DNA of 64,000 nt, from assembly GCF_022965805.1 (NCBI RefSeq), contig NC_133108.1:24643545-24707544 (forward strand), in the 5' to 3' direction. Source of the stretch: Primulina eburnea (Eukaryota > Streptophyta > Magnoliopsida > Lamiales > Gesneriaceae). Both the position numbers and the translations under genes were made by a program. How positions within the stretch are numbered: position 1 is the first letter of the stretch; each line of letters begins with the position of its first letter. The notes beneath the pieces were generated by a model. The model worked only from the letters and a program-made list of their open reading frames with translations, made no database searches and was not told the DNA's origin. Below, one piece after another: positions 10,872 through 23,845 of the stretch.

Positions 10872-13800
10872 ATGTCTACTCGTAACCCGCTTTCAATCAT
10901 TCTCGATCAAAACAAATTGACTGGCCCTAACTATAATGACTGGTTTCGAAATTTAAAGATTGTTCTGAACTCGGAAAAGATTCTGTATGTGCTTGATAAG
11001 AAGCCATCGAAGGAAGCACCTTCAAATGTCACTCCGACTAAATTGGCTGAGCTTGAAAAATGGTGGGACCATGACATTCAAGCTAAGAGCTACATGTTGG
11101 CTTCTATGTCGAATGAACTGCAGAAGCGGTTCGAGGAGGCTGCGAATGCTGCTGACATTCACTTCCATCTGAAAGAATTGTATGCTGTACAAACTCGTTC
11201 AGAGAGATATGTTGTTGTTAAAGAACTCATGACTACACGCTTGCGAGATGGGGCTTCGGTCCATGAGCATGGTGTTAGGATGATTGGGCTCATCGAGAAG
11301 TTGGTGGGACTCGACTTGGTTATCCCTAGTGAGCTCTCGACTGATATTCTCTTGCTGTCTCTGCCCTCTTCGTTCGATGGATTTGTGGTTAACTTTAATA
11401 TGAATAAGCTTGAGGCCACCCTTGAAGAGTTGGTCAATATGCTTACTAGTTATGAGGCCACAATCAAAAAGGATAAGCCTGTTTTTCTAGTGGGTTCTTC
11501 GTCCGGCACGAAAAAGGGAGCCCCATACAAAGGCAAGAAGCGTTCTGCCCCTCCAAAGAAGAACAAGCCTAACAAAAAGCCATACAAGAAACCTAATCCG
11601 GGGCCCACAAAGCCTGACAAGTCAGAACAAATCTGTTTCCACTGCAACAAGCCTAGACACTGGAGGCGTAATTGCGCGGAGTATCTTGCCCAGAAGCGTT
11701 CTGGCCATGGTATGTTTTATATTGAAGTTAATGTTATTATTAATTCATCTTCTTGGGTATTGGATACCGGATGTGGTTCTCATCTATGCAATGATTAGCA
11801 GGTGATGGGAAGAAGCAAGAGGCTTAGAGATGGTGAGACCTTTCTAAGACTAGGAAATGGAGCAAGGGTTGCTGCTACTGCCATTGGAGACATTACTTTA
11901 ATTTTGGACAATAATTTTAAGTTATTTTTGAGAGATGTTTTATTTGTTCCTGAATTGGTTAAAAACATTATTTCTATTTCTATGCTTGATAGGGATGGTT
12001 ATTCTTGTGTTTTTGCTAAAGGTGTTTGCAATTTATACAAGAATGAATGTTTGATTGGAACTGGAGAATTAACAAATGATCTCTATAACTTAAAATTGAA
12101 AGAGATTCCTTTAAACAGTGTCCAAGCGCATAAGAAAACAACAACAAACAAAAGAAAAATAGAAAATCCAAATCCCGCACAAATGTGGCACGCTAGACTA
12201 GGTCATATTTCTCAAAGAAGGATGCACAAGCTAGTGGGAGAAGGCATGTTTGACTTGTCAGACATAAATTCTCTACCTACTTGTGAGTCATGTCTAAAAG
12301 GAAAAATGACTAAGACTCCATTCAATGGAAAAGTAGAACGTGCACATGGTCTATTGGATTTGATCCATACAGACGTTTGTGGCCCGCTAAGTGTTAGCAC
12401 AAAATTTGGGCATTCCTACTTCATTACCTTTACTGATGACCATTCGAGGTATGGGTATGTTTATTTGATTAAACATAAATCTGAAGCATTTGAAAGGTTC
12501 AAAGAGTTCAGATCTGAAGTAGAAAATCAGCTAGAAAGAAGTATTAAGGCACTTCGATCTGATCGAGGTGGAGAATACTTGAGTGCTGAATTTTTGGGTT
12601 ATCTAAAAGAGAATGAGATTCTCTCACAGTGGACTCCACCAGCAACACCACAATTGAATGGTGTTTCTGAACGTCGTAATCGAACATTGATGGACATGGT
12701 TCGATCTATGATGGGATTCACTGAATTGCCTACAATGTTTTGGGGTTTTGCGCTTGAAACTGCGGCAATGTTGTTGAATAATGTCCATACTAAAGCAGTG
12801 GATAAAACACCATATGAGATATGGATGGGGAAACCTCCCAAGTATTCTTACTTGAGAATATGGGGATGTCCTGCTTATGTGAAGCAGACAGTGGGAGACA
12901 AATTGGATAGTAGATCCACTTTGTGCTACTTTGTAGGATATCCAAAGAATTCTATTGGATATTATTTTTATCACCCTAATGAAGCAAAAGTGTTTGTTTC
13001 AAAGAATGCCACCTTTTTGGAAAGGGAGTTTCTATTAGATAGAAAAGGCAAGATGATAAAACTTGAAGAAATTCAAGATACTCCCTCAACTTTAGAAGTT
13101 GAACCTAATCCCCTAGAACCAGTAGTTGAAGTACAAGCTCCTAGAAGGTCTGATAGAGTTATTAGACCACCTGCCAGATATACACTTCTTCATGAACAAG
13201 ACCATGATGAGCCTTGTGTTTGATGTGATCCAATGAATTTCAAAGAAGCAATATCTGATACTGATTCAACCAAATGGTTTGAAGCCATGCAGTCAGAAAT
13301 GGACTCTATGTATTCAAACCAAGTCTGGACATTAGTGGATCCACCTGAGGGAATCGTTCCCATAGGATGCAAATGGATCTACAAAAGAAAGCTTGGGGCG
13401 GATGGGAAGGTAGTGACCTTCAAAGCAAGACTGGTTGCAAAAGGTTATACTCAAAGGCAAGGAATTGACTATGAGGAAACTTTTTCACCAGTAGCTATGT
13501 TTAAGTCCATTAGAATACTACTAGCCATAGCAGCATGGTATGACTATGAGATATGGCAAATGGATGTAAAGACTGCATTCCTCAATGGAGACATCAAAGA
13601 AGAAATTTATATGTCTCAACCTGAGGGATACACATCAGTAGGAAGTGAGCATAAGGTATGCAAACTTCACAGATCAATATATGGTCTCAAGCAGACATCA
13701 AGGAGTTGGAACCTCAGATTTGACAGCACTATCAAAGAGTTTGGTTTTGCTAAGAATCCTGAGGAACCATGTGTGTACAAGAAAGTTAGTGGGAGTGCAG

Positions 13801-14804
13801 TGACATTCCTGGTACTTTATGTTGATGATATCCTGCTCATTGGGAATGATATAGGATTACTGCAATCAACTAAAGTATGGTTAGCCGGTAAATTCTCCAT
13901 GAAGGACATGGGTGAAGCATCCTATGTATTAGGAATACAAATCTATAGAGATAGATAAAAAAGGATGTTGGGGCTCACCCAAGCCACATATATCGATACC
14001 ATTATAAAACGATTCTCTATGGAAGAGTCCAAGAGAGGATACTTACCAATGTGTCATGGTATTACTCTATCTAAAGCTATGTGTCCCAAAACTGATGAAG
14101 AGATAGAGATGATGACACGTATTCCATATGCGTAAGCCATTGGTACTATCATGTATGGTATGATATCGACACGTCCTGATGTTGCTTACGCTTTGAGTGT
14201 TACAAGCAGATATCAGGCGAACCCTGGTCCAATGCATTGGAAGGCCGTGAAAGATATTCTTAAGTACTTGAGAAGGACTAAGAACTTGTTCATGGTCTAT
14301 GGGGGTGGAGAATTAAAATTGGAAGGCTACACTGATTCTAGCTTCCAATGTGATGTAGATGATTCGAAATCGACCTCTGGTTTTGTATTCATGCTTAATG
14401 GTGCGGCTGTCTCTTGGAAAAGTTCCAAGCAAGACACTGTTGCGGATTCCACCACTGAAGCTGAGTACATTGCTGCATCTGCTGCAGCCAAAGAGGCAGT
14501 TTGGATGAGGAATTTTGTCCAAGAGTTGGGCGTTATTCCTAATGAAGTTGATCCAGTCCCGGTGTACTGCGACAACACTGGTGCCGTTGCGCAAGCAAAG
14601 GAACCAAGGTCTCATCAGCGATCCAAACATGTACTGAGGAAATTCCACATCATCCGGGAGATTGTGGGAAGGGGAGACATATCAGTCGAAAGAGTCCCCT
14701 CTGCAGATAACGTTGCTGATCCACTTACGAAGCCCTTGCCAGGTCCATTGTTTGAGAAGCATCGCGAAACAATGGGATTAAAGTTAATGGGTAGTTGGCT
14801 CTAG
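10872..14804 (+). pseudogene. Copia gag-pol polyprotein, one frame broken by four stops
   Basis: A single reading frame of about 1,311 codons with no frameshift. The N-terminal gag (SIILDQNKLTGPNYNDW) ends in a zinc knuckle CFHCNKPRHWRRNC (C-x2-C-x4-H-x4-C). Next comes the protease motif WVLDTGCGSH, then the integrase zinc region (WHARLGHIS ... CESCLKG) and integrase core around 12340-12840. RT follows, with KTAFLNGDI and the catalytic YVDDILLI, then copia RNase H (DSTTEAEYIAAS). In-frame stops are TAG 11796-11798 just after the protease motif, TGA 13221-13223 between integrase and RT, TAA 13956-13958 and TAA 14133-14135 in RT. The first two are one C-to-T step from CAG/CGA. Everything else looks well kept, in line with the similar LTRs. 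Confidence 0.93.
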
Positions 14805-14806
14805 GG

Positions 14807-14818
14807 CAAGTGGGAGAT
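14807..14818 (+). other. Polypurine tract of the copia element
   Basis: A purine-rich run (gcaagtgggagat) lies directly before the 3' LTR, where plus-strand synthesis is primed. Confidence 0.75.
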
Positions 14819-16808
14819 CGTTAGAGTAGATGCCCTACAAGTCAACTGTTGACTAGGGATTTTATTGACTCGGTTGTAAAGAACAATCTTTATTTTAATA
14901 TAATTCATTATTTCATGGTTCGTTATACTTTATCTGTATACCCATGCAAGCAGCATAGATAAAGTCCTTGATTATGCTTTAATACAAATGAATCGTAATT
15001 CGATATTGAAACTCATTTGTAAACACTGCATATTCTAAATTCGTTCCTAGTCGATTCAGCCGCCTAAAACAGGGATAAAGGTCGCTTGAGCTCGAGACTA
15101 GCGTCTGTGATGTTGTGTACTGCGTTTCTTGGTAAGGGCATAGAGATGTCCAAACATACAGATGGGTAGTCATATGATGATTATACCGAACAACCTTCCC
15201 TCGGACTTTCCAAGTGGTTCTCATACATCGAGAGGATAAGTCCGTGGTTATGATTGTATACCATTAGTCCTTATGACCCGAGACAACTCTGAGGCTCTAT
15301 ATGCTAGGGCTGTGCTTTGACTCGTTTACCGGCTCCAGGAGAGTCATCAGGTGGCGAGGTTGGGTACAGTCGCGACACATATAGGAGCCAGTGCATTGTA
15401 GTCGGGGATTCACCGCTCACCTATGGGTGTGGATATCCTATGTGATCTGATGTAATAATAGTGCATGGAATCTCTGGCCAGAGTATGAGATGTACGTTGG
15501 AGAAGGAGTTCTCCAATAGTACACGCGATGCCACTATTATATGTAACACATAGTTATCGAATTAATATGCAACCCTCGATGAACCAATGGTTGCAGATTC
15601 GATCGGGATATATGAGATGAAGGGACCGTACTGTACGTTAATCATAATCGACTGGTTCTTGCAGGCACTATCAGTGATACCTAGGGGATCATGGGGAGAT
15701 GCTACTAGACGCTCCTACCATGATCCGATGGGTGCAATCAGAAATGAGTTCTGACATTCTTGATCAAGGTGTTGATGAATAGAATGGGGCTAACTAGGGT
15801 AAGCCCGAATAAGAATAAATGTTATTCTGAATCACAAGGAGTTGTGAACCCACGGCTAGCTGTATCCCTGAACCATTGAGGGTCACACAAGTACTGGATT
15901 GTTTGTTCCCGTAGAGAGAATAAATTCAAGAAGTTGAATTTATATTATATAGTAAATTCAAGGAGTTGAATTTATGATAACTAAATTTTGAGAGAATAAA
16001 TTCAAGTAGTTGAATTTATAAAATGTGATAATTTAATTTATTAAACTCAAATGTTGGGTTTATTAAATATTAAATTTTGGAGGTGATGTAAATTCAAGTA
16101 GTTGAATTTATAATTTAAATAATAAATTCAAATGTTGAATTTATAATGTATTTAATTTATTAAGCTCAAAAGTTGAGTTGATTAATTAATAAATTAAATA
16201 TGATGGATAATATGTTTAATGGGCTTGTAGGGGTACAAGTCCAACATATTAAATAATTAAAGTTTTAATGGACTTTGATTAAATTAATTAAACTAGTTGG
16301 ACTAGTCCAATTAATTAAATCAAGCCCATTAATGTTAATTATGTAATTAAGGTTTATTTTAATTATAAAAACCACATGCAAACAAGTCAACCCTAGCCAC
16401 CACCTCACAACCTCACGTGAGCCTCCATTCCAAAGAAAGAATTCGGCCACCTTGATTTATTTTAGGGTTTGAGCCGTCTCTCGATTATTTCTCTCCTACG
16501 TAAAATCTCTTCTACTTTTCTAGTGCAAATTAGAAGAGGATCAAGCAATCTAGTCGTGGACTTGATAGGAGGATCAAACAAGGAGATTATTGAAGAAAGT
16601 TCGTAGAGAATCAGCAAGAGCTAGATCTGTTTATATCGGATCAGTTGGAGCCAAGTGATCTATTCACAAAGGTATAAATTTCTAACACCCTATGAATATT
16701 TTGTTAAATAATACGAACGTCCAAAGCAATATTATTTTGTTTTTCAAAATAAAATAAAAAATTTAAATCTTCAGCTGCGTTTGGGCTTGTAGAAAACCGG
16801 ATCCAACA
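14819..16808 (+). repeat. 3' LTR of the copia element
   Basis: Near-identical to the 5' LTR. Its first base is C rather than T (CGTTAGAGTAG), and it ends GGATCCAACA before the AAGGC target duplication. Confidence 0.95.
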
Positions 16809-17697
16809 AAGGCATGCTATGTATAATACAGAAATAACATTGGTGAAGGAATGATTGAGTAGAAGATTGATATTAATTTAGAGGGGAGATTGGTTTTTTA
16901 TTCTTTCAAGTCGTGTTTCCCTTTTCACTTGCTGTAATTTTGCTTCTTGAAGAGTGATCGAGAATGTAATACGAGTGGTTGATCATGGGTGCATTTTCAG
17001 TTCTTAGCCTTGTAATTCTTGAGTTGTTAATGACTAATGATAAAATAACGTTAAGTTCAATAATTATTCTATGAGTAGAATAATCATAAGGTTGTGTCTG
17101 AGTTTCTTTAAGATTTAAAAGATTTTATTTGAATTACCCTCGTAAGTTATAACCTTTGATAAAAATCGATCTTGATATAAGAGCAAAGTTATTTATTCGA
17201 TTTTTATTTGTTAAAAAAAAATACAATTAATGAGAGATAGTTGATTGCAATCTTAAAAGATATTATTTGTATTTGTCTTTTTTTTTTTAATTGTCATCCC
17301 ATATGTATAATCATAACATATAATGTGTGTATGGGCCAAAAATTTCCTCATGATTAATCCATTTATAGCTTGCGTGCGTTTAAAATAAATATATTATTTG
17401 ATGTAAGTGCATTAAATTCAAAGTACATTATACGTTTAATGGCTATTAATACACGTTTACTATACAAAGACACGTGCCACTGTTTGATGGGATTCATCAT
17501 ACCATGTGAATTGTGATGTAATGGTAAATAATAATAAAATACATATTCGAACTTGAACGAAACGACATCATTTTGGCGGAAGGCGTCGGCAAAATGGGCA
17601 AGATTTGTACATGCCCCAATGGCCCCTGGGCTGATTCAAATTTAATTGGAAAGAGAAACCCGAAGCCGCTCATTTTCGAGGGTATTAACATTCTAAC
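16809..17697 (+). other. Distal 3' UTR of the DUF3537 gene and upstream region of the EHD gene
   Basis: Begins with the right AAGGC duplication and continues as the displaced 3' flank of the DUF3537 gene. The EHD promoter and 5' UTR must lie within it. An in-frame TAA at 17686-17688 shortly before the EHD ATG fixes the start. No further gene is visible. Confidence 0.55.
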
Positions 17698-20600
17698 ATG
17701 GAGATCGATTCTGCCCCGATTACTCGGTGTTCAATGGAGCACCAGAAAATCTACCAACTGTGGTTTTCTTTTGCTGATTCAGGTACCGGTTTCGATTTTG
17801 AATTCGATATTTCGAGCTCATTTCGGATGAAATGAGTGGCATTTTATGTTGTGATCAGATGGAGATGGGCGTCTCACGGGAGCTGATGCTACCAAGTTCT
17901 TTTCCATGTCCAATTTGTCTCGTCAAGATCTTAAGCTGGTTGTGTTCGATTTCCATCCTTTTTGTCGTTTTATTGCTATTATTATGTTCTGATTCTTGTT
18001 TTTCAATGATTATAATGTGTCAATACATTAATCTGCGTTTCCCTCATCTAGATTTCTCTCTACCTGTTTTTTTTTTCTTTTGAAATAAGTTGTGTTCTGA
18101 GGATAACTTAAGAAAATTTCGAAGATAGTCTGACGTTGTGATGAGGAACTTGACGCACCCAAATTAGAATGGCTTGTTTAACAAATATAAATATTTGTCC
18201 AATTGTTCTTCTTGAGAACTGGATTGAAGTGGTTTCATTTAGTTTTATGATTTTTATCATTAGGTGTGGGCTATTGCTGATTCAAAAAGGCAAGGCTTTC
18301 TTGGATTTAAAGAATTTGTGACGGCTATGCAGGTTCTGATTTTTTTTCCTGCATGTTACTCGGCAATTGTGGTGAATCAAGTGATGCTCACTCTCTTTAT
18401 TTTTGAATTTGCAGTTAGTCTCGTTGGCACAAGCTGGGCATACTCTCTCCAGTGATGTTTTAAATGCTGCAGGTAAGCCGCCCCCAATAAATAAGATGCT
18501 TCTCTCTTTTTGAGTATGGTCATTTGGCTTTTTGAGTATGGTCATTTGGCAATGACTTTAATTTTTATAAATTTCTTGTTGTGTTTGACTTTAAAAGATT
18601 GTAACAAGCTAATAACCTGCAGTTGACTTTGAAAACTTGCATCCTCCGGCTATGGAGGGTCTGGACGTAGCCATTGCTGTAAGTTAGAAACAAATTTTCT
18701 ATGTTGACTTGCTGTTTTAACTTTCAGTAGCATGTATATACTATTGGAGAACATGCTTTTTATTTTATGCAGACAATGAAGCATCCTCCTAAAAGTGAAC
18801 CTGAACAGAATGGTAAGAAGATGGTTGATATATTTATTGTTGAAGATAGGTAGTTATACTTTTGAGACTTAACCTTGCAACATTCAGGTATTCCAGCAGT
18901 GCAGTCTTCACCATCAGCTAGTTGGTTTTCGTCTTCAAAATCCGCCAAGAAGGTAACTCCACGTTGTGTGGATTCCCAAAACATTCTGTATAGTTTACAC
19001 AAATTTTTCATCATGTTGTGATCTTTCAATGCTATCCATCCTTTTGTTTGTCAATCCCGTAACCTTTTTCCTGATATTCCAATAATTAAGCATCTGGATG
19101 AGCTTTTTTCCACATTACAGCTTAATTATCTGTATCATCTACACTGCTATACAAGGCCATGTTTCGGTGTTGTGACTATTGTATGGGAATGAGGAATAAG
19201 GTGTTCATATCCCAAGCTTTATACTTGCTGTTTATGCTCTTCAATTTCTTTAAAAGTCTAAACTATTTTAAGTTAGTCTATGAATTAAAGATCATTAGTC
19301 CTTTAGTCCGTATAAAATCTTAATTAATTGTCATTTTGTCAATGAATGTGTACTTCCCCTCACTATTGTTAGTTCGTGTCTTTTCATCATTTTTTTTCTT
19401 TTTTGTTGGTATTGCAAGATATAGGTTTATCTCTTTTATTATTCATTTATTTCTTTTGGTTGTTGATTATGCTTGCTTTCCTCCTGGTGGTGTTAGGTAT
19501 CTTTGAGTTCTGTCACTTCAATAATTGATGGCTTGAAGAAGCTCTATGTTCAGAAGCTGAAGCCCCTGGAAGTCACTTATCAGTTTAATGATTTCGTTTC
19601 TCCCTTGCTGGTAAATATCCTATTTTCTTACATTTCCAGTTGTGTGAAAGGAAATGGCTGCTATATTCAGCTAATTTCGTTTTGGATAATGCTAATTGTT
19701 CATCTTGTGACAAAAGGGTATTTGTGATTGATTGATCATGATTCTTCTGATATTGTGTTGTATGTTGGGAGACAAATAGTGACTTTGATGCTAAACCGAT
19801 GGTGATGCTTCTGGGCCAGTACTCGACAGGGAAAACAACTTTTATAAAACATTTGCTCAGAACTAGCTATCCAGGTAATTGACGACTCCCTGGGCTGTAA
19901 GTCATCTGATTTTTTTTAATTACCTGAATTTCTTTTTCATTAATTTTATTTTTTACACAGGAGCTCACATTGGGCCAGAGCCAACAACTGATAGATTTGT
20001 TGTCGTCATGGTAAGTTTTTATTATGTCTTCTTTCCACACACGGTGTTTAATATGGTTCTGTCTGACATCAGTATGCACTTACTCTTTATGTACTATTCA
20101 ATTGGCTCACAGGTTTGTATATGCCACAGCTTAACTTGATGCACCCAAAAGCCCATTTTCGTTGCTTTGCATGATTATTTTGGTGCATCAGTTATTGTTA
20201 TCCTTCATTTGGAGCATTATTGCTTAGTAGAACCTGTCTTTTTTACATCAGGCATGATCTTATGTGTTTTATCAATTTCTGCTGGTAAACATATCTTCGT
20301 GTTCATTAGTGTTTATTTAGCAACACTTTTACGTATAGAACGGACCTGATGAGAGAAGTATTCCGGGGAACACAATTGCTGTTCAAGCTGATATGCCTTT
20401 CAGCGGCTTGACAACTTTTGGAACATCATTTTTATCGAAGTTTGAGTGTTCACAAATGCCTCATCCTGTGAGTTACAAACTTTATTACAAAAAACTTCCA
20501 ACTATAGGAGAAAAGTGTGAGCGTGCTTTCGTTTAATGATTTGTTCGAATGTTAAAAGCTGCTGGAGCACATTACATTCGTGGATACTCCAGGAGTTTTA

Positions 20601-22011
20601 TCTGGAGAGAAGCAACGGACTCAGAGAAGCTACGACTTTACTGGTGTAACATCTTGGTTTGCTGCAAAGTGTGATCTAATCCTGCTTTTATTCGATCCTC
20701 ACAAACTCGATATAAGTGATGAATTCAAACGAGTCATTGGATCTTTACGAGGCCAAGAAGACAAAATACGTGTGGTTTTGAACAAGGCTGACCAAGTTGA
20801 TACTCAGCAAGTATGAGTTTGCGAATTTTTTTTATAAATAATTTTCACTCCATGAGTTCATGTTAAACTTGACCTCTAATTGCAGCTTATGCGGGTATAT
20901 GGAGCGTTGATGTGGTCCCTTGGGAAAGTTCTGAATACTCCTGAGGTTATACGTGTTTATATTGGGCAAGTTCTCTGCTTTTGTATTTATGTATTGATTT
21001 ATAATACCTTAAATGTATTTGGCTCATGGAATAATATACCATAATCATTTTTTTAACTCATCACACGTGAAAGAAAAGATCTCAACATGTGGAGGATTTG
21101 AGAGAAATGGGCCTAACATTTGCTTAGTAGCGGAGGTAGTTCTTCGTAGGGGGCAAAATTAAAATTTTAGAAATTTGATGTGTGGTGTCATCATATTTTC
21201 GTAGTCCAAAAATAACATCTCTGTGACCCTCTTGCTCCACCATTCCGTTTGCAAATAATGTCTTTCTGCTATTTGAATTTATTTAGTACCTGGAGTCGGT
21301 TGTTTCTCTGGTGGGTTTTATTTTCACAATCCCCTGATTTTTATTGTCTTCCCGTCTTTGCAGTTCTTTCAATGACAAGCCTATAAACGAGGCTGCTGCT
21401 GGTCCAATTGGCAAAGTTCTTTTCGAAAAAGAACAGGATGACCTTCTTACCGACTTGAAAGACATACCAAAGAAGGCTTGTGATCGACGTGTGAGTCTGA
21501 TACCATCTTCTGTGGTAGTTGTTTTTCGATCTGTGGCATTTTGTGCATTCTGTATGGATACATGGTACGAGATATGTAGATGTTTTCTTTATTTTGTGCA
21601 GATAAACGAATTCGTAAAACGTGCTAGGGCTGCTAAGATACACGCTTACATCATCAGTCATCTAAGAAAAGAAATGCCTGCAATGATGGGCAAAGCCAAG
21701 ACACAACAGAGACTCATTGATAATCTGTCTGATGAATTTGCTAAGGTTCATATTCTTTCCTATCTCTCCATGATACATTCCACGAGCATGAATCTTGGCT
21801 TATCGTCTTCCTGTCGAAATTTCAGGTCCAAAGGGAACATCATCTCCCACCCGGGGATTTCCCTAATGTCGAACACTTTAGAGATGTTTTGAGCGGCTAT
21901 AATCTAGACAAGTTCGAGAAGTTGAAACCTAAAATGATTCAATCTGTGGACGAGATGCTTGGATATGATATCCCCGATCTTTTGAAGAACTTCCAAAACC
22001 CTTACGATTAG
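17698..22011 (+). CDS. EHD1: EH domain-containing protein of the EHD1 type, 16 exons, 545 residues
   Basis: Dynamin-like ATPase of endocytic recycling at endosome and plasma membranes. Exons: 17698-17782, 17859-17938, 18264-18332, 18415-18472, 18623-18678, 18773-18812, 18888-18952, 19497-19610, 19772-19874, 19961-20010, 20339-20467, 20559-20810, 20886-20965, 21364-21490, 21602-21745 and 21826-22011. They sum to 1,638 bases in one frame. The N-terminal EH domain has an EF-hand loop with ligands D27, D29, D31 and D38, and the block WAIADSKRQGFLGFKEF. The G domain has P-loop GQYSTGKTT (204-212), DTPG (292-295) and NKAD (358-361). The C-terminal helical part ends NFQNPYD. Length and exon logic match Arabidopsis EHD1 as I know it. 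Intron 13 uses a GC donor. Exon 2 ends in CTG, giving Leu55 where relatives have Gln. An in-frame stop at 17686-17688 excludes an earlier start. Confidence 0.96.
20966..21363 (+). other. GC-AG intron in the EHD gene
   Basis: The exon sequence ...TATATTGG is followed by GCAAGT. The next exon (TTCTTTCAATGAC) restores the family sequence YIGSF only if the intron starts at the GC. The donor matches the GC-AG consensus and the acceptor is tttgcag. Confidence 0.85.
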
Positions 22012-22490
22012 AGAGCAACTATTTTACAGTGCTTTTGAATGGTGGAGTATTATATGTATACTTATCAGTGTGTACATTCATCTATATTTTATGTTGAATC
22101 AAAATCTGTTGTTTGAGACGACTTGGAAATTGAAGAAGTCCAGAAATTAATATATTGTACTTTTTTTACCAGCTCATTTAAATTATGAATGCAAACGTGA
22201 GAAGTTAACAAATGGCAAAACATATCTACGTCTTTAAAATCTGCGTTGCGGTATTATTTACGAATTGCTTACATTCTTTATCTAATTTATTGGTGTTATT
22301 TAGGAGATTGTTTTTTAGCCTGTATTTTATTTTTTTCCTAAAAATAACAAAGAAATAACAAAAGATGCTATTTAAAATCACCTGATTTTAGAGACCACAA
22401 GAACATAATCTGATAAGAATATTTTTAGACTTGCAAGTGAGGACCTGGAGTTTAATACGAGGTGAGTAGCGGGGAATATTTCACCTTACA
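22012..22490. other. EHD 3' UTR and intergenic sequence
   Basis: Begins with the EHD 3' flank, then AT-rich sequence. No gene or clear repeat is visible. Confidence 0.5.
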
Positions 22491-22627
22491 TGTGGGGGCA
22501 GTGCCCCATGTATAGATCCAGGGTCTAAATTTAGCCACAAGCACATGGGGTCCACTATTTTTTAAAAAAAATCACAAATGTGGCTAAATTTGGACCATCT
22601 AAATCCTGTGGGGGCAGTGCCCCCACA
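22491..22627. mobile_element. Foldback (MITE-like) element with GTGGGGGCAGTGCCCC ends
   Basis: Two arms of about 50 bases are inverted copies. The left arm runs from 'tgtgggggcagtgcccc' to 'aaatttagccaca' (22491-22538). The right arm runs from 'tgtggctaaattt' to 'ggggcagtgcccccaca' (22579-22627). They are separated by about 40 bases. Each arm also begins with its own palindrome around GGGGCAGTGCCCC. No coding sequence; a target duplication was not clear. Confidence 0.6.
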
Positions 22628-23692
22628 GGTAGGATCGAACGATCCGAGTAGCGGTAGATGAGATCCTACCTATGTGGGCAATATCATCACTTCATTTCAA
22701 CGGGTAAAAACTTGCTACATATACAATTTCAAAAAAAAAGTGGGTCATATATATGCATGGGCAAATCTTGACAATCCATCCTATCATGAGAGCAATGTCC
22801 ACATGAGTAGGATGAAATAAACCGTGAGTAGCCAAGTTATGCGAGTCGGGGAGAAATCCAAAACTATGAAATAATGATGAAAAGTTGGAAATTCCGATTG
22901 GGAGCTCAGCCTGTAGCAAGCACTGTTGGATCTGGGTTTTCTACACGCCCAAACGCAGCGGAAATTTTAAAAATTTTATTTATTTTGACAATCAAAATAT
23001 GATTTGCTTTGGGCGCTCGTATGATTTTAACAAAAACATTCATAGGGTGTCGAAATTTTATGCCTTTGGTGATTAAATCACTTGGCTCCAACTAATCCTT
23101 TATGACGGATCTAGCTCTTGATGAATCCCTACAAACTTTCTTCAAGAGACTCCTTTCTTTTCTTCTAATCAGGTCCACGACTAGAAGATTTGTTCCTCTT
23201 CCAAATAGCACTAGAATATTTGGAAGAACTTTTAACGTTGGAGATTAAAATTTGAGAGACGGCTCAACCCAAAAATTGGAAGAGCCGAAAGTGTATTATG
23301 GAAAAACATCTTGCAAAAGCCTTTTGGATGCCATTCACGTAAATAAGGATGAAATCCTTATTAATATTTCTAATTGTAATTTCCTTAATTAATAATATTA
23401 ATTAAGTGAACAAATTTCAATAAAAATATTACTCACGAGAATTGCAAGTTATGGAGGCTAGGTAGGGAAGGCAATTTTCCCCGCGGGTTCGGGTCTCCGC
23501 GGGGAAAATCCAAAACGGGGCGGTTTCGGGGGAGAGTTTTCGATTTCGGTTTCGGTTTCGGTTTCGGGGATTTTTAAAATCCTCGCAATGATTCGGGGGC
23601 GGGTATGGGGAAGATATCTCCATCCCCGAACCCGCCCCGATAATATTAATAATAATTAAAAGAAAGTTGGTTATTGTCTATTGGTTGGTATT

Positions 23693-23725
<33 letters not shown>

Positions 23726-23845
23726 TACAAAATAAAAAAGTATCTAACCTAACCCCTCAATTCTCATTCTCCTATTTGTGATATTAAGTATCTAACCAAG
23801 TATCCCACTATAAATATTTTCTTCTCAACTATTTGTGATATTAAG

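Larger units (their letters stand above)
6989..16808 (+). mobile_element. Near-complete Ty1/copia retrotransposon (9.8 kb)
   Basis: Order on the plus strand is 5' LTR 6989-8977, primer binding site 8979-8990, long leader with a GC-rich array, gag-pol 10872-14804, polypurine tract 14807-14818 and 3' LTR 14819-16808. The domain order gag, protease, integrase, RT, RNase H is that of Ty1/copia. The flanks 6984-6988 and 16809-16813 are both AAGGC, a perfect 5-bp target duplication. The two LTRs differ at about 25 bases plus one single-base indel in roughly 1,990, by eye, so insertion is fairly recent. Four in-frame stops make it non-autonomous. The long LTR and leader suggest the Angela/Tork side of copia, but I am not sure of lineage. 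Confidence 0.95.
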
